NCBI GenBank assembly: GCA_030612085.1
Contig: JAUWOM010000058.1
Coordinates: 1 to 6,808 of the forward strand
Origin: Actinomycetes bacterium
Lineage (GTDB): Bacteria; Actinomycetota; Humimicrobiia; JAHJRV01
Direction of reading: 5' to 3'
Length of the DNA: 6,808 nucleotides
Shown: in pieces, positions 1-6,045 of the stretch
Layout: each line of letters opens with the position of its first letter
Position numbering within the stretch: position 1 is the stretch's first letter
Notes under the pieces: generated by a model
What the model saw: only the letters and a program-made list of their open reading frames with translations
Databases searched by the model: none
Told to the model about the DNA's origin: nothing
Translations under genes and position numbers: made by a program

Positions 1-1
1 C

Positions 2-1846
2 GACATTGATAGGTTATTTAGAATTACTGCTGATCATCTAAAGGGAGCAACTTTTTTAATTAGTGATGGAGTTTTTCCTTCAAATGAGGGAAGGGGTTAT
101 GTTTTAAGAAGAATTATAAGAAGAGCAATTACTAATGGAAAAAGTTTGGGTATAGATGATGAATTCATAACAAGTGTATCTGATGTAGTAATAAATACGA
201 TGAAGACCATCTATCCAGAACTTAAAAAAAATAGAGAATATATACTTGATATATTAGAAACAGAGGAGAAAAAATTCTCAAATACCTTAAAACAGGGAAT
301 TGGGATTCTTGAGGACAATATCAAGCATTTAAAAAAAGAAAAAAAGTCTGTAATACCTGGCGAAGTTGCCTTTAAATTATATGATACATATGGTTTTCCC
401 ATTGATTTAACAAAGGATATAGCGCATAAATACGATTTTACTACTGATACAGAAACATATCGTACTTATATGGAAGAACAGAAAAATAGATCTCGTTCTG
501 TTAAAGGTTTTTTTGATAAAGACGAAGAAGCTTTAAAAATATATTCACCTATTATAAAAAGAGTAAAGAGTAAATTTGTTGGGTATGAAAAAGATTTTGT
601 TAAAACTGATGTAGTGGGGATAATATCTAACGGTGTTGAAGTGCAAAAAGTATCTAAAGGTGATAAAGCGGAGATTATAATAAGTGAAACTCCATTTTAT
701 GCTAAAAAGGGTGGTCAGATAGGTGATTTTGGATGGATAACATCAGAAACTGGAGAATTTGGTGTAGATAATACATTTCCCATTGATGATATCCTAAATT
801 CACATCAAGGAAAAGTAATTGATGGAGAAATAAAAATAGGGCAAATAGTTGAAGCTAAAATTGATATTAAAAATAGAATTTCAATATCCAAAAATCACAC
901 AGCTACTCACTTACTTCATTGGGCTCTCAGAACAGTATTAGGTGATCATGTGAATCAATCTGGCTCTTTAGTAGAAGCAGGAAGATTAAGATTTGATTTC
1001 ACACATCATCTATCACTATCAAATGAGCAGAGGGAAAAAGTGGAGAATTTAGTGAACAAGATGATATTTGCCAATCACGATGTAAGAGCATATATAACAA
1101 CACTGGATTATGCCAAAGAAATAGGCGCTATTATGATATTTGGGGAAAAATATGGTGATTTTGTAAGAGTTCTTGAAATAGGTGATTTTTCTAGAGAACT
1201 CTGTGGAGGGACACATATTGCAAAAACTGGCTCCATCGGTCTATTTAAAATAATAAGTGAGGGTTCTATAGGATCAAATTTGAGAAGAATAGAAGCAATT
1301 ACCGGCAGAGAAGTAATTAAATATATAAATAAACAAGATAAAATTATTTCTTCTCTTTCAGAATTATTATCGATCGAGAAATCGGATATTATAGAAAAAA
1401 CAAAAAAGCTTATTGATGACTTAAAGAAAAAAGAATCTGAATTGGAAAAGATCAGAAAAAAAACGATTTCATCTGAGCTTGAAGTTATTTTAAATAAATA
1501 TGAAGAAAAGAATGAAATAAAGATTTTTTCTGGTCTTTTAGAATTTAGAAATATTAAAGAGTTACAATCGATGGTAAGAACTATACAGGGAAAATTTAAA
1601 GATAGTTTTGTAGTACTTGGTTCAAATTTAGCAAATAAAGCCATTTTAGTAACATCTGCTTCAGGAAAAGCATTGGAAATTGGTATAGATTGTAATGAGA
1701 TAGCTAATGCTATTTCTAAATATATTGATGGTGGAGGTGGTGGAAAGAAAGAATTTGCTCAGGTGGGTGGAAAAAATACAAAAGGAACAAAATTAGCTAT
1801 TGATAAAGCAATCAAGATAGTAAAAGATTTGGGCAAAGTTTCTTAA
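2..1846 (+). CDS. alaS: Alanyl-tRNA synthetase, 5'-truncated by window edge
   Basis: Attaches alanine to tRNA-Ala in the cytoplasm and hydrolyses mischarged Ser- and Gly-tRNA-Ala. The frame is open from base 2; the first visible residues (ADHLKGATFLISDGVFPSNE, then GRGYVLRRIIRRA) are a class-II AlaRS hallmark, so the gene really starts upstream. About 614 residues are visible against a usual 870-880, so roughly 265 N-terminal residues, including the catalytic core, lie outside. Numbering visible residues: tRNA-recognition part about 1-250; editing-domain zinc ligands H299 and H303 (HTATHLLH) plus C401 and H405 (CGGTH); a Lys/Glu-rich coiled coil about 455-493; and the C-terminal DHHA1/C-Ala domain ending in the glycine-rich motif GGGGGKKEFAQVGG at 577-590. 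No frameshift is seen. An ATG at 146 is internal and not the start. The next gene, ruvX, is a frequent neighbour of alaS in Firmicutes. Confidence 0.97.
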   Translation, partial: DIDRLFRITADHLKGATFLISDGVFPSNEGRGYVLRRIIRRAITNGKSLGIDDEFITSVSDVVINTMKTIYPELKKNREYILDILETEEKKFSNTLKQGIGILEDNIKHLKKEKKSVIPGEVAFKLYDTYGFPIDLTKDIAHKYDFTTDTETYRTYMEEQKNRSRSVKGFFDKDEEALKIYSPIIKRVKSKFVGYEKDFVKTDVVGIISNGVEVQKVSKGDKAEIIISETPFYAKKGGQIGDFGWITSETGEFGVDNTFPIDDILNSHQGKVIDGEIKIGQIVEAKIDIKNRISISKNHTATHLLHWALRTVLGDHVNQSGSLVEAGRLRFDFTHHLSLSNEQREKVENLVNKMIFANHDVRAYITTLDYAKEIGAIMIFGEKYGDFVRVLEIGDFSRELCGGTHIAKTGSIGLFKIISEGSIGSNLRRIEAITGREVIKYINKQDKIISSLSELLSIEKSDIIEKTKKLIDDLKKKESELEKIRKKTISSELEVILNKYEEKNEIKIFSGLLEFRNIKELQSMVRTIQGKFKDSFVVLGSNLANKAILVTSASGKALEIGIDCNEIANAISKYIDGGGGGKKEFAQVGGKNTKGTKLAIDKAIKIVKDLGKVS

Positions 1847-1853
1847 CTAAGAT

Positions 1854-1876
1854 GTAGAGCAAGGCTTTAGCCTTGC
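1854..1876 (+). repeat. REP-like palindrome, copy 1 (GTAG-flanked hairpin)
   Basis: GTAG is followed by one spacer base (A) and an 8-bp perfect palindrome, GCAAGGCT-TT-AGCCTTGC. It begins 8 nt after the alaS stop. GTAG at the foot of a palindromic hairpin is the known hallmark of REP elements moved by RAYT (TnpA-REP) transposases. The hairpin may also act as a 3'-end or terminator structure for alaS, but only three T residues follow it, so a classical intrinsic terminator is doubtful. It pairs with copy 2 at 1944-1966. Confidence 0.75.
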
Positions 1877-1941
1877 TTTGTAAAAACAATGTCATAGTAA
1901 TAAATAAAATTTAGAAAAATATAATATATGTAGTTTATAAG

Positions 1942-1969
1942 TTGCAACCCTAAAGGGTTGCCCTACAAT
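1942..1969 (+). promoter_or_regulatory. Possible sigma-70-type promoter for ruvX
   Basis: TTGCAA (1942-1947) and TACAAT (1964-1969) are separated by 16 bp. They match the consensus hexamers TTGACA and TATAAT at 4/6 and 5/6 positions. Transcription would start near 1976, leaving a leader of about 14 nt before the ruvX ATG, where no Shine-Dalgarno sequence is visible. Both hexamers lie in or at the edge of the second palindrome, so the repeat would supply the promoter. Chance matches are common in such AT-rich DNA. Confidence 0.3.
1944..1966 (-). repeat. REP-like palindrome, copy 2 (inverted)
   Basis: Read on the minus strand it is GTAG, one spacer base (G), then the 8-bp palindrome GCAACCCT-TT-AGGGTTGC. 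It matches copy 1 at 18 of 23 positions. Four of the five differences are two stem base pairs flipped from G-C to C-G on both arms, so the hairpin is preserved. The two copies face each other with GTAG outermost over 113 bp, as in REP doublets (REPIN or BIME). Its right edge overlaps a possible ruvX promoter. Confidence 0.75.
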
Positions 1970-1989
1970 GACTTCCTTAAAATTTAGAT

Positions 1990-2430
1990 ATGAAAAAAAT
2001 GGGTTTAGATTGGGGTGAAAAAAGAATAGGTATCGCAATATCAGATGAATTGTTACTTTTTGCTCATCCCTTAGAAATAATAGAAAATTCTTCTAAAACA
2101 AAAACTATTTTAGAAAATATTATTCAGAAAGAAAATATTGATGAAGTGGTTGTCGGTTTACCTATCACTCTTAGAGGTGAAATGGGCAAACAAGCGGTAA
2201 AAATAAAGGAAGAGGTTGAAGAAACTTTTAAAGATATGACGAATATAAAGATAAAGTTAAAATTCTGGGATGAAAGAATGTCAACCAGACATGCAAATAG
2301 ATTATTAAAAGAGGTAGTACTTAGAATTAAGGATAGAAGAAAGATTAAAAAATTGGATGATAAAATAGCAGCAAGTTTAATTCTTCAAAGTTATTTAAAC
2401 TATTTAAAAAGAGAAAATGAAGGAATTTAA
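1990..2430 (+). CDS. ruvX: YqgF/RuvX family nuclease (putative pre-16S rRNA nuclease)
   Basis: A cytoplasmic RNase H-fold nuclease of 146 residues, the usual family length (about 135-150). The family is credited with 5'-end maturation of 16S rRNA and is also named putative Holliday-junction resolvase. Visible motifs: MGLDWGEKRIGIAISD with catalytic-type D7 and K11-R12; the VVVGLP strand at 53-58 followed by G63; WDERMST at 93-99 with E95; and DDKIAASLILQSYL from 123, carrying the last acidic residue. The ATG at 1990 is chosen because it puts the first beta strand three residues in, as in relatives; an ATG at 1999 would cut too close to D7. No Shine-Dalgarno sequence precedes it. The 3' end overlaps mltG by 14 nt, so the two are co-transcribed and probably translationally coupled. 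The small ireB gene that often sits between alaS and ruvX in Firmicutes is absent here. Confidence 0.93.
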   Translation: MKKMGLDWGEKRIGIAISDELLLFAHPLEIIENSSKTKTILENIIQKENIDEVVVGLPITLRGEMGKQAVKIKEEVEETFKDMTNIKIKLKFWDERMSTRHANRLLKEVVLRIKDRRKIKKLDDKIAASLILQSYLNYLKRENEGI

Positions 2431-3436
2431 AAAATTTATTTTAGCAGTATTTATAATAATTTTAATTTTATTAGTATTTTTAGAGTCTTATATTCTAAAA
2501 ATTTTTTTTGAGGTTCTGTTTAGACCACATGATGATAGGGGAAATATAGAGCTTGCAATTGAAGAGGGTATGCCAATAAATAAGATAGCAAATATCTTAG
2601 AAGAAAATAAAGTAATTAAGAACGCCTGGCTCTTCAAATATTATGTTAAATATATGAAAAAAGGTACGGAAATTAAATCTGGTAAATATATATTTGATAT
2701 CAACTCCTCATATGCTGTAGTTCTTGATAAATTAATTCAGGGACCTCCTCAGCCAGAAACATTTACACTGGTAATCCCAGAAGGTTTTACTTTAGAGCAA
2801 ATTGCTAATAGAGTTGAGGAAATATCTACTATTTCTAAGAGAAACTTTATATGCGAAGCAATACCAGAAGAGTTCAATTATAATTTCTTAGAAGATGCTG
2901 AAAGCTTAGAAGGATTTTTATTTCCAAAGACATATACATTTTTAAAGGAAACATCTGCTCATAATTTAATAGATACATTGTTAAAACAGTTTGAAACAGA
3001 GACTAAAGATTTAGATTTTAGTTTAGCCAAGCAGAATGATATAAACATTAAAGATATAATAACTATTGCTTCATTAATTGAAAGGGAAGTATATATCGCT
3101 GAGGAGAGAGGATTGGTTTCTGCTGTTATTTATAATAGGCTTGAAATAGATATGCCACTTGCAATAGATGCGACATTAAGATATGCTCTTTCAAAATGGG
3201 ATGATAAACTAACCATATCTGATTTAGATACTGATTCTCCTTATAATACGAGAATATATAAGGGACTCCCTCCAACAGCAATTTGTAATCCTGGAATAAA
3301 GTCGATAAAAGCAGCACTTGAACCTGCTGATGTCGACTATTTGTATTTTGTTGTTGATGACCCAGATTCACATAGCCATTTTTTTACTAATTCTGAAACT
3401 GAATTTTTTAATTTCTTAAATAGTTTAGAAAGGTAA
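2417..3436 (+). CDS. mltG: Endolytic murein transglycosylase MltG (YceG-like)
   Basis: Cleaves nascent peptidoglycan glycan strands at the outer face of the cytoplasmic membrane and is thought to terminate strand elongation. The protein has 339 residues, typical for the family. One N-terminal transmembrane anchor spans about residues 7-30 after a short Lys-rich cytoplasmic tail. A LysM-like subdomain follows (about 44-95), then the catalytic YceG domain (about 115-336). The catalytic glutamate is E222 in IASLIEREV; other family blocks are VIPEG (119-123), EGFLFPKTY (165-173), AIDATLRYAL (249-258), DSPYNTRIYKGLPPTAICNP (273-292) and the C-terminal HFF (321-323). It starts inside the ruvX end (14-nt overlap) with only a weak purine stretch (GAGAAA) before the ATG, which suggests coupling to ruvX translation. 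yqeG follows after 1 nt. ruvX-mltG adjacency is common. Confidence 0.95.
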   Translation: MKEFKKFILAVFIIILILLVFLESYILKIFFEVLFRPHDDRGNIELAIEEGMPINKIANILEENKVIKNAWLFKYYVKYMKKGTEIKSGKYIFDINSSYAVVLDKLIQGPPQPETFTLVIPEGFTLEQIANRVEEISTISKRNFICEAIPEEFNYNFLEDAESLEGFLFPKTYTFLKETSAHNLIDTLLKQFETETKDLDFSLAKQNDINIKDIITIASLIEREVYIAEERGLVSAVIYNRLEIDMPLAIDATLRYALSKWDDKLTISDLDTDSPYNTRIYKGLPPTAICNPGIKSIKAALEPADVDYLYFVVDDPDSHSHFFTNSETEFFNFLNSLER

Positions 3437-3437
3437 T

Positions 3438-3956
3438 ATGAAAAAGTCTAAATTATGTCCGCATCTTTATTATTCCTCAATATATACTATAGATTTAGAC
3501 AAGATAAAGTCATTAAAAATAAAAGGATTAATCATTGATTTAGACAATACAATACTACCTCATCATCACTTTATAGTTTCAGAAGAGCTTAAATCCTGGT
3601 TTAAAAATCTAATAGAAAGAGGATTTAAAGTATGTGTTATTTCAAACAACTCTGCTTACAAAGTAAAAAAAATAGCGGATAAACTTCAGGTACCATTTAT
3701 ATTTAATGCTGTTAAACCCCTTCCATGGTCTTTCAGGAAAGCAACTAAAATTTTAAGCTTAGATAAAAAGTATATTGCAATTGTTGGAGACCAGATGTTT
3801 ACAGATATTCTGGGTGGAAACTGGTTTGGAATATTTACGATTTTAGTAAAGCCAATGAATCCTTATGAACATTGGTGGACAAGAAAATTAAGAATATTAC
3901 AAAAAAAACTTTTAAACAAATTTATATCTAATGGAGAATTAAAATATCTATATTAA
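3438..3956 (+). CDS. yqeG: YqeG family HAD-type phosphatase
   Basis: A 172-residue cytoplasmic HAD-superfamily hydrolase of the YqeG (subfamily IIIA) type; the physiological substrate is not established. Four HAD motifs are visible: motif I LIIDLDNT with nucleophile D34 and general acid-base D36; motif II VISNN at 67-71; motif III lysine K93 in the family signature KPLPWSFRKA; and motif IV VGDQMFTDILGGNW at 116-129 with D118 and D123. The tail NPYEHWWTRKLR (141-152) is also typical of YqeG. The ATG at 3438 lies 1 nt after the mltG stop, and GAAAGG (3428-3433) inside the end of mltG serves as the ribosome binding site. It is the last gene of the ruvX-mltG-yqeG operon. In Firmicutes yqeG usually sits by yqeH and aroE, so the mltG neighbourhood is somewhat unusual. 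Confidence 0.93.
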   Translation: MKKSKLCPHLYYSSIYTIDLDKIKSLKIKGLIIDLDNTILPHHHFIVSEELKSWFKNLIERGFKVCVISNNSAYKVKKIADKLQVPFIFNAVKPLPWSFRKATKILSLDKKYIAIVGDQMFTDILGGNWFGIFTILVKPMNPYEHWWTRKLRILQKKLLNKFISNGELKYLY

Positions 3957-4020
3957 AATAATTTTAATTAATAATAATATAATTTGAAATTTTAACAATT
4001 TTGTTTTTTATTAATTATTA
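3957..4020. other. AT-rich intergenic stretch with imperfect inverted repeat
   Basis: Almost pure A+T. An arm near 3969-3984 (AATAATAAT, a bulged A, then TAAT) can pair with ATTAATTATTATT near 4011-4023. A short T run (TTGTTTTTT) lies between the arms rather than after the stem, so it is not a standard intrinsic terminator. It may help to end the yqeG transcript or may be a soft, melting-prone spacer upstream of acyP. No gene is visible. Confidence 0.3.
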
Positions 4021-4021
4021 T

Positions 4022-4052
4022 TTAACAGGTATTTTGATTATATTTATATACT
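4022..4052 (+). promoter_or_regulatory. Possible promoter for acyP-queT, with near-leaderless start
   Basis: TTAACA (4022-4027; 5/6 to TTGACA), then 17 bp, then TATATA (4045-4050), which overlaps TATACT (4047-4052; 5/6 to TATAAT). Transcription would start around 4057-4060, only a few bases before the acyP ATG at 4062. No Shine-Dalgarno motif is present, so the message would be leaderless or nearly so. The position after the yqeG gap is sensible, but the base composition makes chance matches likely. Confidence 0.35.
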
Positions 4053-4061
4053 TTGGTTAAA

Positions 4062-4340
4062 ATGGCTGATAAGTATATACACATTATAGTAAAAGGTTAT
4101 GTACATGGAGTTGGATTTAGATTCTATGCTATTAGATATGCGGATAAGTTAAATATTAATGGTACTGTTAGAAATAAATATGATGGCAGTGTGGAAATAT
4201 ATGCTGAAGGAAAAGAGGAAGATATAAATAAATTCATAGAGGTAATTAAAACAGGACCAAGATCAGCTGTAATCAAAGAAGTCATAATTGATGAATATAA
4301 AAAATCAAGAGATTATAATACATTTGATATTCTCTTTTAA
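4062..4340 (+). CDS. acyP: Acylphosphatase
   Basis: Hydrolyses the carboxyl-phosphate bond of acyl phosphates such as carbamoyl- or acetyl-phosphate; a small cytoplasmic ferredoxin-like fold. From the ATG at 4062 the protein has 92 residues, the normal family length. The phosphate-binding loop and catalytic arginine are in KGYVHGVGFRFY (R20), and the catalytic asparagine is N38 in GTVRNKYDGSVEIYAEG (34-50); the tail YNTFDILF closes the fold. A TTG at 4053 would add three residues (MVK), but the ATG gives the usual N-terminus and sits just below the possible promoter; no Shine-Dalgarno sequence decides between them. It is followed 9 nt later by queT, probably on the same transcript, although no metabolic link between the two is obvious. 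Confidence 0.95.
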   Translation: MADKYIHIIVKGYVHGVGFRFYAIRYADKLNINGTVRNKYDGSVEIYAEGKEEDINKFIEVIKTGPRSAVIKEVIIDEYKKSRDYNTFDILF

Positions 4341-4349
4341 TCAAAATTT

Positions 4350-4886
4350 ATGTTTTTCAAGAAAGCTAATAATAAAAGAGATAAAAATAAAAAAGACGAT
4401 AGCTTCAAGCTACCTCTCTCTGCAAAAGATGCAGCTCTGGCTTCAATAGTGGGAGCCATCTATGTTGTTCTTACATTAGGTTTTGCTCCAATTAGTTTTG
4501 GGCCTATTCAATTTAGAATTGCTGAGATTTTAACAGTACTTCCATTTCTAAGGGCATCTACAGCCTGGGGACTATTTGCTGGTTGCTTAGTAGCAAATAT
4601 AATAGGTGGATTAGGACCATGGGATATAATTTTAGGTAGTCTCTGCACTTTAATTGCTGCTTATTTAACTTCAAAAATGCCTAATATTTGGTTTGCTCCA
4701 TTACCTCCAATTGTAGTAAATGCTCTGGGTGTAAGCTCTTATTTACACTTAATTTTTGGATTGCCATATTTTCTTAATGTTCTATATATAGGAATTTCTG
4801 AATTTATAATTTGCTTTATATTAGGTATTCCTTTGCTTTATTTTCTTAAAAAGCAAAATTTCTTAGAAGAGCACATCTTTAAGTAA
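4350..4886 (+). CDS. queT: QueT family ECF transporter substrate-binding (S) component
   Basis: An integral membrane protein of 178 residues that matches the QueT family, the predicted S-component for uptake of a queuosine precursor (preQ0, preQ1 or a queuine-like base) used in tRNA wobble modification. After a Lys-rich cytoplasmic tail (1-25) there are five to six hydrophobic segments at about 27-47, 58-70, 72-88, 92-108, 115-138 and 142-166. The family signatures are APISFGPIQFRIAEILTVLP (46-65) and GGLGPWDIILGSLCTLIAAY (86-105). S-components need an EcfT and two EcfA ATPases; a T-component begins at 6524. No preQ1 riboswitch pattern is visible upstream, and there is no Shine-Dalgarno sequence before the ATG; translation may depend on acyP, 9 nt upstream. 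The exact ligand is inferred from the family only. Confidence 0.9.
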   Translation: MFFKKANNKRDKNKKDDSFKLPLSAKDAALASIVGAIYVVLTLGFAPISFGPIQFRIAEILTVLPFLRASTAWGLFAGCLVANIIGGLGPWDIILGSLCTLIAAYLTSKMPNIWFAPLPPIVVNALGVSSYLHLIFGLPYFLNVLYIGISEFIICFILGIPLLYFLKKQNFLEEHIFK

Positions 4887-4903
4887 TAGTATACTTATTT
4901 TTT
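4880..4903 (+). terminator. Weak candidate intrinsic terminator after queT
   Basis: TAAGTA (4880-4885) pairs with TACTTA (4892-4897) around a 6-nt loop, followed at once by six T residues (4898-4903). The stem has only one G-C pair and includes the queT stop codon, so it would be weak. The U-tract and the position at the operon end are as expected for an intrinsic terminator. Confidence 0.4.
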
Positions 4904-4935
4904 AGAAGGCAATGATAACTTAAGGTATTATTATT

Positions 4936-5011
4936 ACCATCTGGACACAGTAGAGGTGAGTGCTGGTAGTAGAGTAAAAACAATGTTTTGTAAAGACAGT
5001 GAGGTGTTAAA
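4936..5011 (+). promoter_or_regulatory. GC-rich leader of the nuclease gene, with strong RBS
   Basis: The stretch 4936-5006 is about 42% G+C, well above its surroundings. It contains a direct repeat AGTAGAG (4949-4955 and 4968-4974), a second near-repeat ACAGT-GAGGTG (around 4947-4958 and 4996-5006), and the ribosome binding site GAGGTG (5001-5006), 5 nt before the nuclease ATG. Short pairings such as TACCA (4935-4939) with TGGTA are possible. A frame without stops runs from 4890 to a TGA at 5013-5015 that overlaps the nuclease ATG as ATGA. No known riboswitch was recognised. Confidence 0.4.
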
Positions 5012-5995
5012 ATGATGATAAACAAATTAAGTTATTCAGCAATTTCTACCTATTTAAATTGTCCGCTACAATATAAATTAGTGTATATTGATGGACTGAA
5101 ATTACTACCAAAACCCTATTTCTCTTTTGGAAATTCCTTGCACAAGCTAGTAGCATATTTTTTTAAGGATATGTTTTTAAAACCTCCTGCTTTAGATGAC
5201 TTTTTAAAATATTATAAGGATAATTGGTTATCTGAAGGATATGAGACTAAAGAAAACGAGAAGGAACATTTTTTGCTTGGTGAAAATATTCTTAAAGAGT
5301 TTTACAATTTAAACAAAAAAGATTACAAAAAACCTATAAGTGTAGAATATTATTTTAAAGTAGATTTTAATAATATAATCTTGACTGGTCTTATCGATAG
5401 AGTTGATAAACTACCCTCCGGAAATCTTGAAATTATTGATTATAAGTCAGGAAAAGTTATTCCAACTATTTATGATCTAAATGAGGATCTCCAGCTTTCT
5501 ATTTATCATATTGCAGCAGAGAAAACATGGAATATTCTTCCTGAAAAATTAACTATATATCATTTGAGGTCAAATACTTCACTATCTACTAAAAGAGGAA
5601 TTAAACAATTAGATAAAGCAAAAGAGTTGGTATTTAAAGTATTAGAAGAAATTAAAAAAGGGAATTTTAAACCAAAAATAGGTAGATTTTGTCCTTGTGA
5701 TTTTCCTCAACATTGTCCCCACTTTTCTAAGGAAGTAAAAGAGGAAAATATTAAAAGGGAAGACAATAATAAGATATTCAAGAAACCCAAAAAAATATCT
5801 AAAGAAAAAGTGATGCTTATTAATGAATTATGGCAGTTGATGTTAAAGAAAGGCTACAACAAGGAAGATGCAAAATTTTATATAACATTTAACTTTGGTA
5901 AGGAAAAAGGCATTGAACTAACTTTAGAGGAGTTGAAAAGTGCAATAGAGGAATTTAAAGACAGTAAGGATAATTTTAAGAGGGTGTATGACTAA
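5012..5995 (+). CDS. PD-(D/E)XK nuclease, RecB/AddB/Cas4-like, with putative Fe-S cluster
   Basis: A 327-residue standalone nuclease of the PDDEXK_1 (RecB C-terminal / AddB / Cas4-like) family, expected to cut DNA with metal ions. Seen: LSYSAISTYLNCP (6-18) with the first cluster cysteine C17; FGNSLHKL with H44; VEYYF with E112; GLIDRVD with D129; IIDYKSGK with D143 and K145; QLSIY (Q161, Y165), the QhxxY motif; and C227-x-C229-x5-C235, completing four cysteines for a 4Fe-4S cluster. The first two C-terminal cysteines are one residue apart, where relatives usually have two between them. Residues 240-327 are a charged, mostly helical extension I cannot assign. GAGGTG precedes the ATG at 5012; an ATG at 5015 is an alternative. 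No helicase or cas gene accompanies it. A repair or processing nuclease is likely; its partner is unknown. Confidence 0.88.
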   Translation: MMINKLSYSAISTYLNCPLQYKLVYIDGLKLLPKPYFSFGNSLHKLVAYFFKDMFLKPPALDDFLKYYKDNWLSEGYETKENEKEHFLLGENILKEFYNLNKKDYKKPISVEYYFKVDFNNIILTGLIDRVDKLPSGNLEIIDYKSGKVIPTIYDLNEDLQLSIYHIAAEKTWNILPEKLTIYHLRSNTSLSTKRGIKQLDKAKELVFKVLEEIKKGNFKPKIGRFCPCDFPQHCPHFSKEVKEENIKREDNNKIFKKPKKISKEKVMLINELWQLMLKKGYNKEDAKFYITFNFGKEKGIELTLEELKSAIEEFKDSKDNFKRVYD

Positions 5996-6045
5996 ATTGT
6001 TTTTACAAAAAGGTAAAAGATTCATAATTTTATGTATTATTAATT

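Noticed and set aside
146..148. ATG at 146 as the start of a short AlaRS-like protein
   Set aside because: Typical AlaRS sequence continues upstream in the same frame to base 2, so the ATG is an internal methionine or alternative codon and the gene is cut by the window edge.
211..402. A 63-codon minus-strand frame opposite alaS
   Set aside because: Antisense shadow of the Lys/Glu-rich stretch of AlaRS; Phe/Ser-rich with no recognisable features.
1108..1644. A 178-codon open frame on the minus strand opposite alaS
   Set aside because: It is fully antisense to a well-conserved alaS region. The translation is Ser/Phe/Ile-rich low complexity, as expected from reading an AT-rich gene backwards, and it has no motif or ribosome binding site of note.
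1880..1892. A 13-nt match GTAAAAACAATGT between 1880-1892 and the nuclease leader near 4974-4986
   Set aside because: In DNA this AT-rich, a few matches of this length are expected by chance within 6.8 kb, and the flanks do not align.
3126..3371. An 81-codon minus-strand frame opposite mltG
   Set aside because: Overlaps the conserved C-terminal catalytic part of MltG; no independent evidence of coding.
4053..4061. TTG at 4053 as the acyP start
   Set aside because: It adds only three residues upstream of a conventional ATG, lacks a ribosome binding site, and would fall at or before the predicted transcript start.
4300..4350. preQ1 riboswitch before queT
   Set aside because: Only 9 nt separate acyP and queT, and no C-rich aptamer loop or A-rich pseudoknot tail of a preQ1 class was found there or before acyP.
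5012..5995. Cas4 of a CRISPR-Cas system
   Set aside because: The fold and cysteines resemble Cas4, but no repeat array and no cas1, cas2 or effector gene lies within the window, and the length and extra C-terminal tail fit a general RecB-like nuclease better.
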